From positions 1-33,197 of the forward strand of contig PCWB01000034.1 in assembly GCA_002796135.1 (NCBI GenBank): a stretch of DNA of 33,197 bases. The letters run 5' to 3'. Shown in pieces: positions 33,087 to 33,197 of this stretch. The notes beneath the pieces are model-generated. The model worked only from the letters and a program-made list of their open reading frames with translations, was not told the DNA's origin and made no database searches. How positions within the stretch are numbered: position 1 is the stretch's first letter; each line of letters begins with the position of its first letter. This stretch comes from Candidatus Omnitrophica bacterium CG11_big_fil_rev_8_21_14_0_20_41_12 (GTDB lineage: Bacteria; Omnitrophota; Gorgyraeia; Gygaellales; Profunditerraquicolaceae). The position numbers and the translations under genes were made by a program.

Positions 33087-33197
33087 AGAAATCGACCAGC
33101 TTGACCGTAAATTAATCAAATTATTGAATTTACGTGCCGAGGCAACTAAAAGAATCGGTAAAATTAAAATTAAAACCGGTAAGAGCATTTATGCTCC
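33064..33197 (+). CDS. Chorismate mutase (AroQ), 3' partial; probable PheA N-terminus
   Basis: The first 45 residues are visible before the window ends. They match the first helix of AroQ-type chorismate mutase: Arg7, Arg24 and Lys35 have the same spacing as Arg11, Arg28 and Lys39 of the Escherichia coli P-protein, and the wording LRKEIDQLDRKLIKLLNLRAE is split here only by my reading. It would convert chorismate to prephenate. Whether it is a free mutase or the start of a bifunctional mutase/prephenate dehydratase (PheA) or mutase/DAHP synthase cannot be told. The ATG lies inside scpB, with GGAGG (33054-33058) 5 bases upstream as a ribosome site. Confidence 0.85.
   Translation, partial: MSLSKLRKEIDQLDRKLIKLLNLRAEATKRIGKIKIKTGKSIYA

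Noticed and set aside
1-33197. CRISPR array, insertion sequence, prophage or defence island
   Set aside because: No regularly spaced repeats, transposase, integrase or phage gene was seen, and almost all bases belong to recognisable housekeeping or signalling genes.

Overview
This is a 33 kb chromosomal segment of a diderm (Gram-negative-type) bacterium, with every supported gene on the + strand and very tight packing. It encodes an LptD outer-membrane protein, a SPOR-domain protein, HrcA/CIRCE heat-shock control, bacterial DnaG, RpoD and class A RNase P RNA, and UDP-sugar enzymes. The combination of short HrcA, FmdB and DUF1015 genes beside dnaKJ, and cvpA-nif3 ahead of dnaG-rpoD, makes me think of an uncultured lineage such as Omnitrophota (OP3). 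That assignment is inference from gene style and is not proven here. I see no insertion sequence, phage gene, CRISPR array or rRNA.

Layout. (1) 1-3990: tRNA A37 modification genes miaB (5' end outside the window) and miaA, with a TPR-SPOR lipid- or peptidoglycan-side protein between them, then hflX. (2) 3987-10874: a CIRCE element and sigma70-type promoter precede hrcA-grpE-dnaK-dnaJ, followed without an obvious break by an FmdB zinc ribbon, a DUF1015 protein and accD. (3) 10918-14323: an ABC transporter ATPase without permeases, then two overlapping diguanylate cyclase genes. (4) 14374-21088: a ROK sugar kinase, lptD and three nucleotide-sugar genes that would give UDP-glucuronate, a UDP-HexNAcA and UDP-xylose. 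(5) 21103-25945: a strong promoter and the cvpA-nif3-dnaG-rpoD operon, closed by a hairpin terminator. (6) 26048-28747: a large PAS-GGDEF-HD-GYP cyclic-di-GMP protein. (7) 28763-33197: a structured leader, tRNA-Ile2 and tRNA-Val, a coiled-coil zinc-ribbon protein, RNase HI, RNase P RNA overlapping the RNase HI gene, then yebC, ruvC, ruvA, scpB and the start of a chorismate mutase gene.

Functionally the window is mostly housekeeping: translation quality (miaA, miaB, hflX, tRNAs, RNase P), protein folding, replication and transcription initiation, recombination and chromosome segregation, and envelope polysaccharide building. Overlaid on this is cyclic-di-GMP signalling, with three GGDEF proteins of which one also carries HD-GYP. 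I found no convincing entirely new system. The most unusual points are the overlap of the RNase HI gene with RNase P RNA, a 13-bp tandem duplication inside that RNA, MiaB without its TRAM domain, a shortened HrcA, paired Cys-x10-Cys-x2-Cys motifs in two PAS domains, and a structured 150-nt leader in front of the tRNAs.
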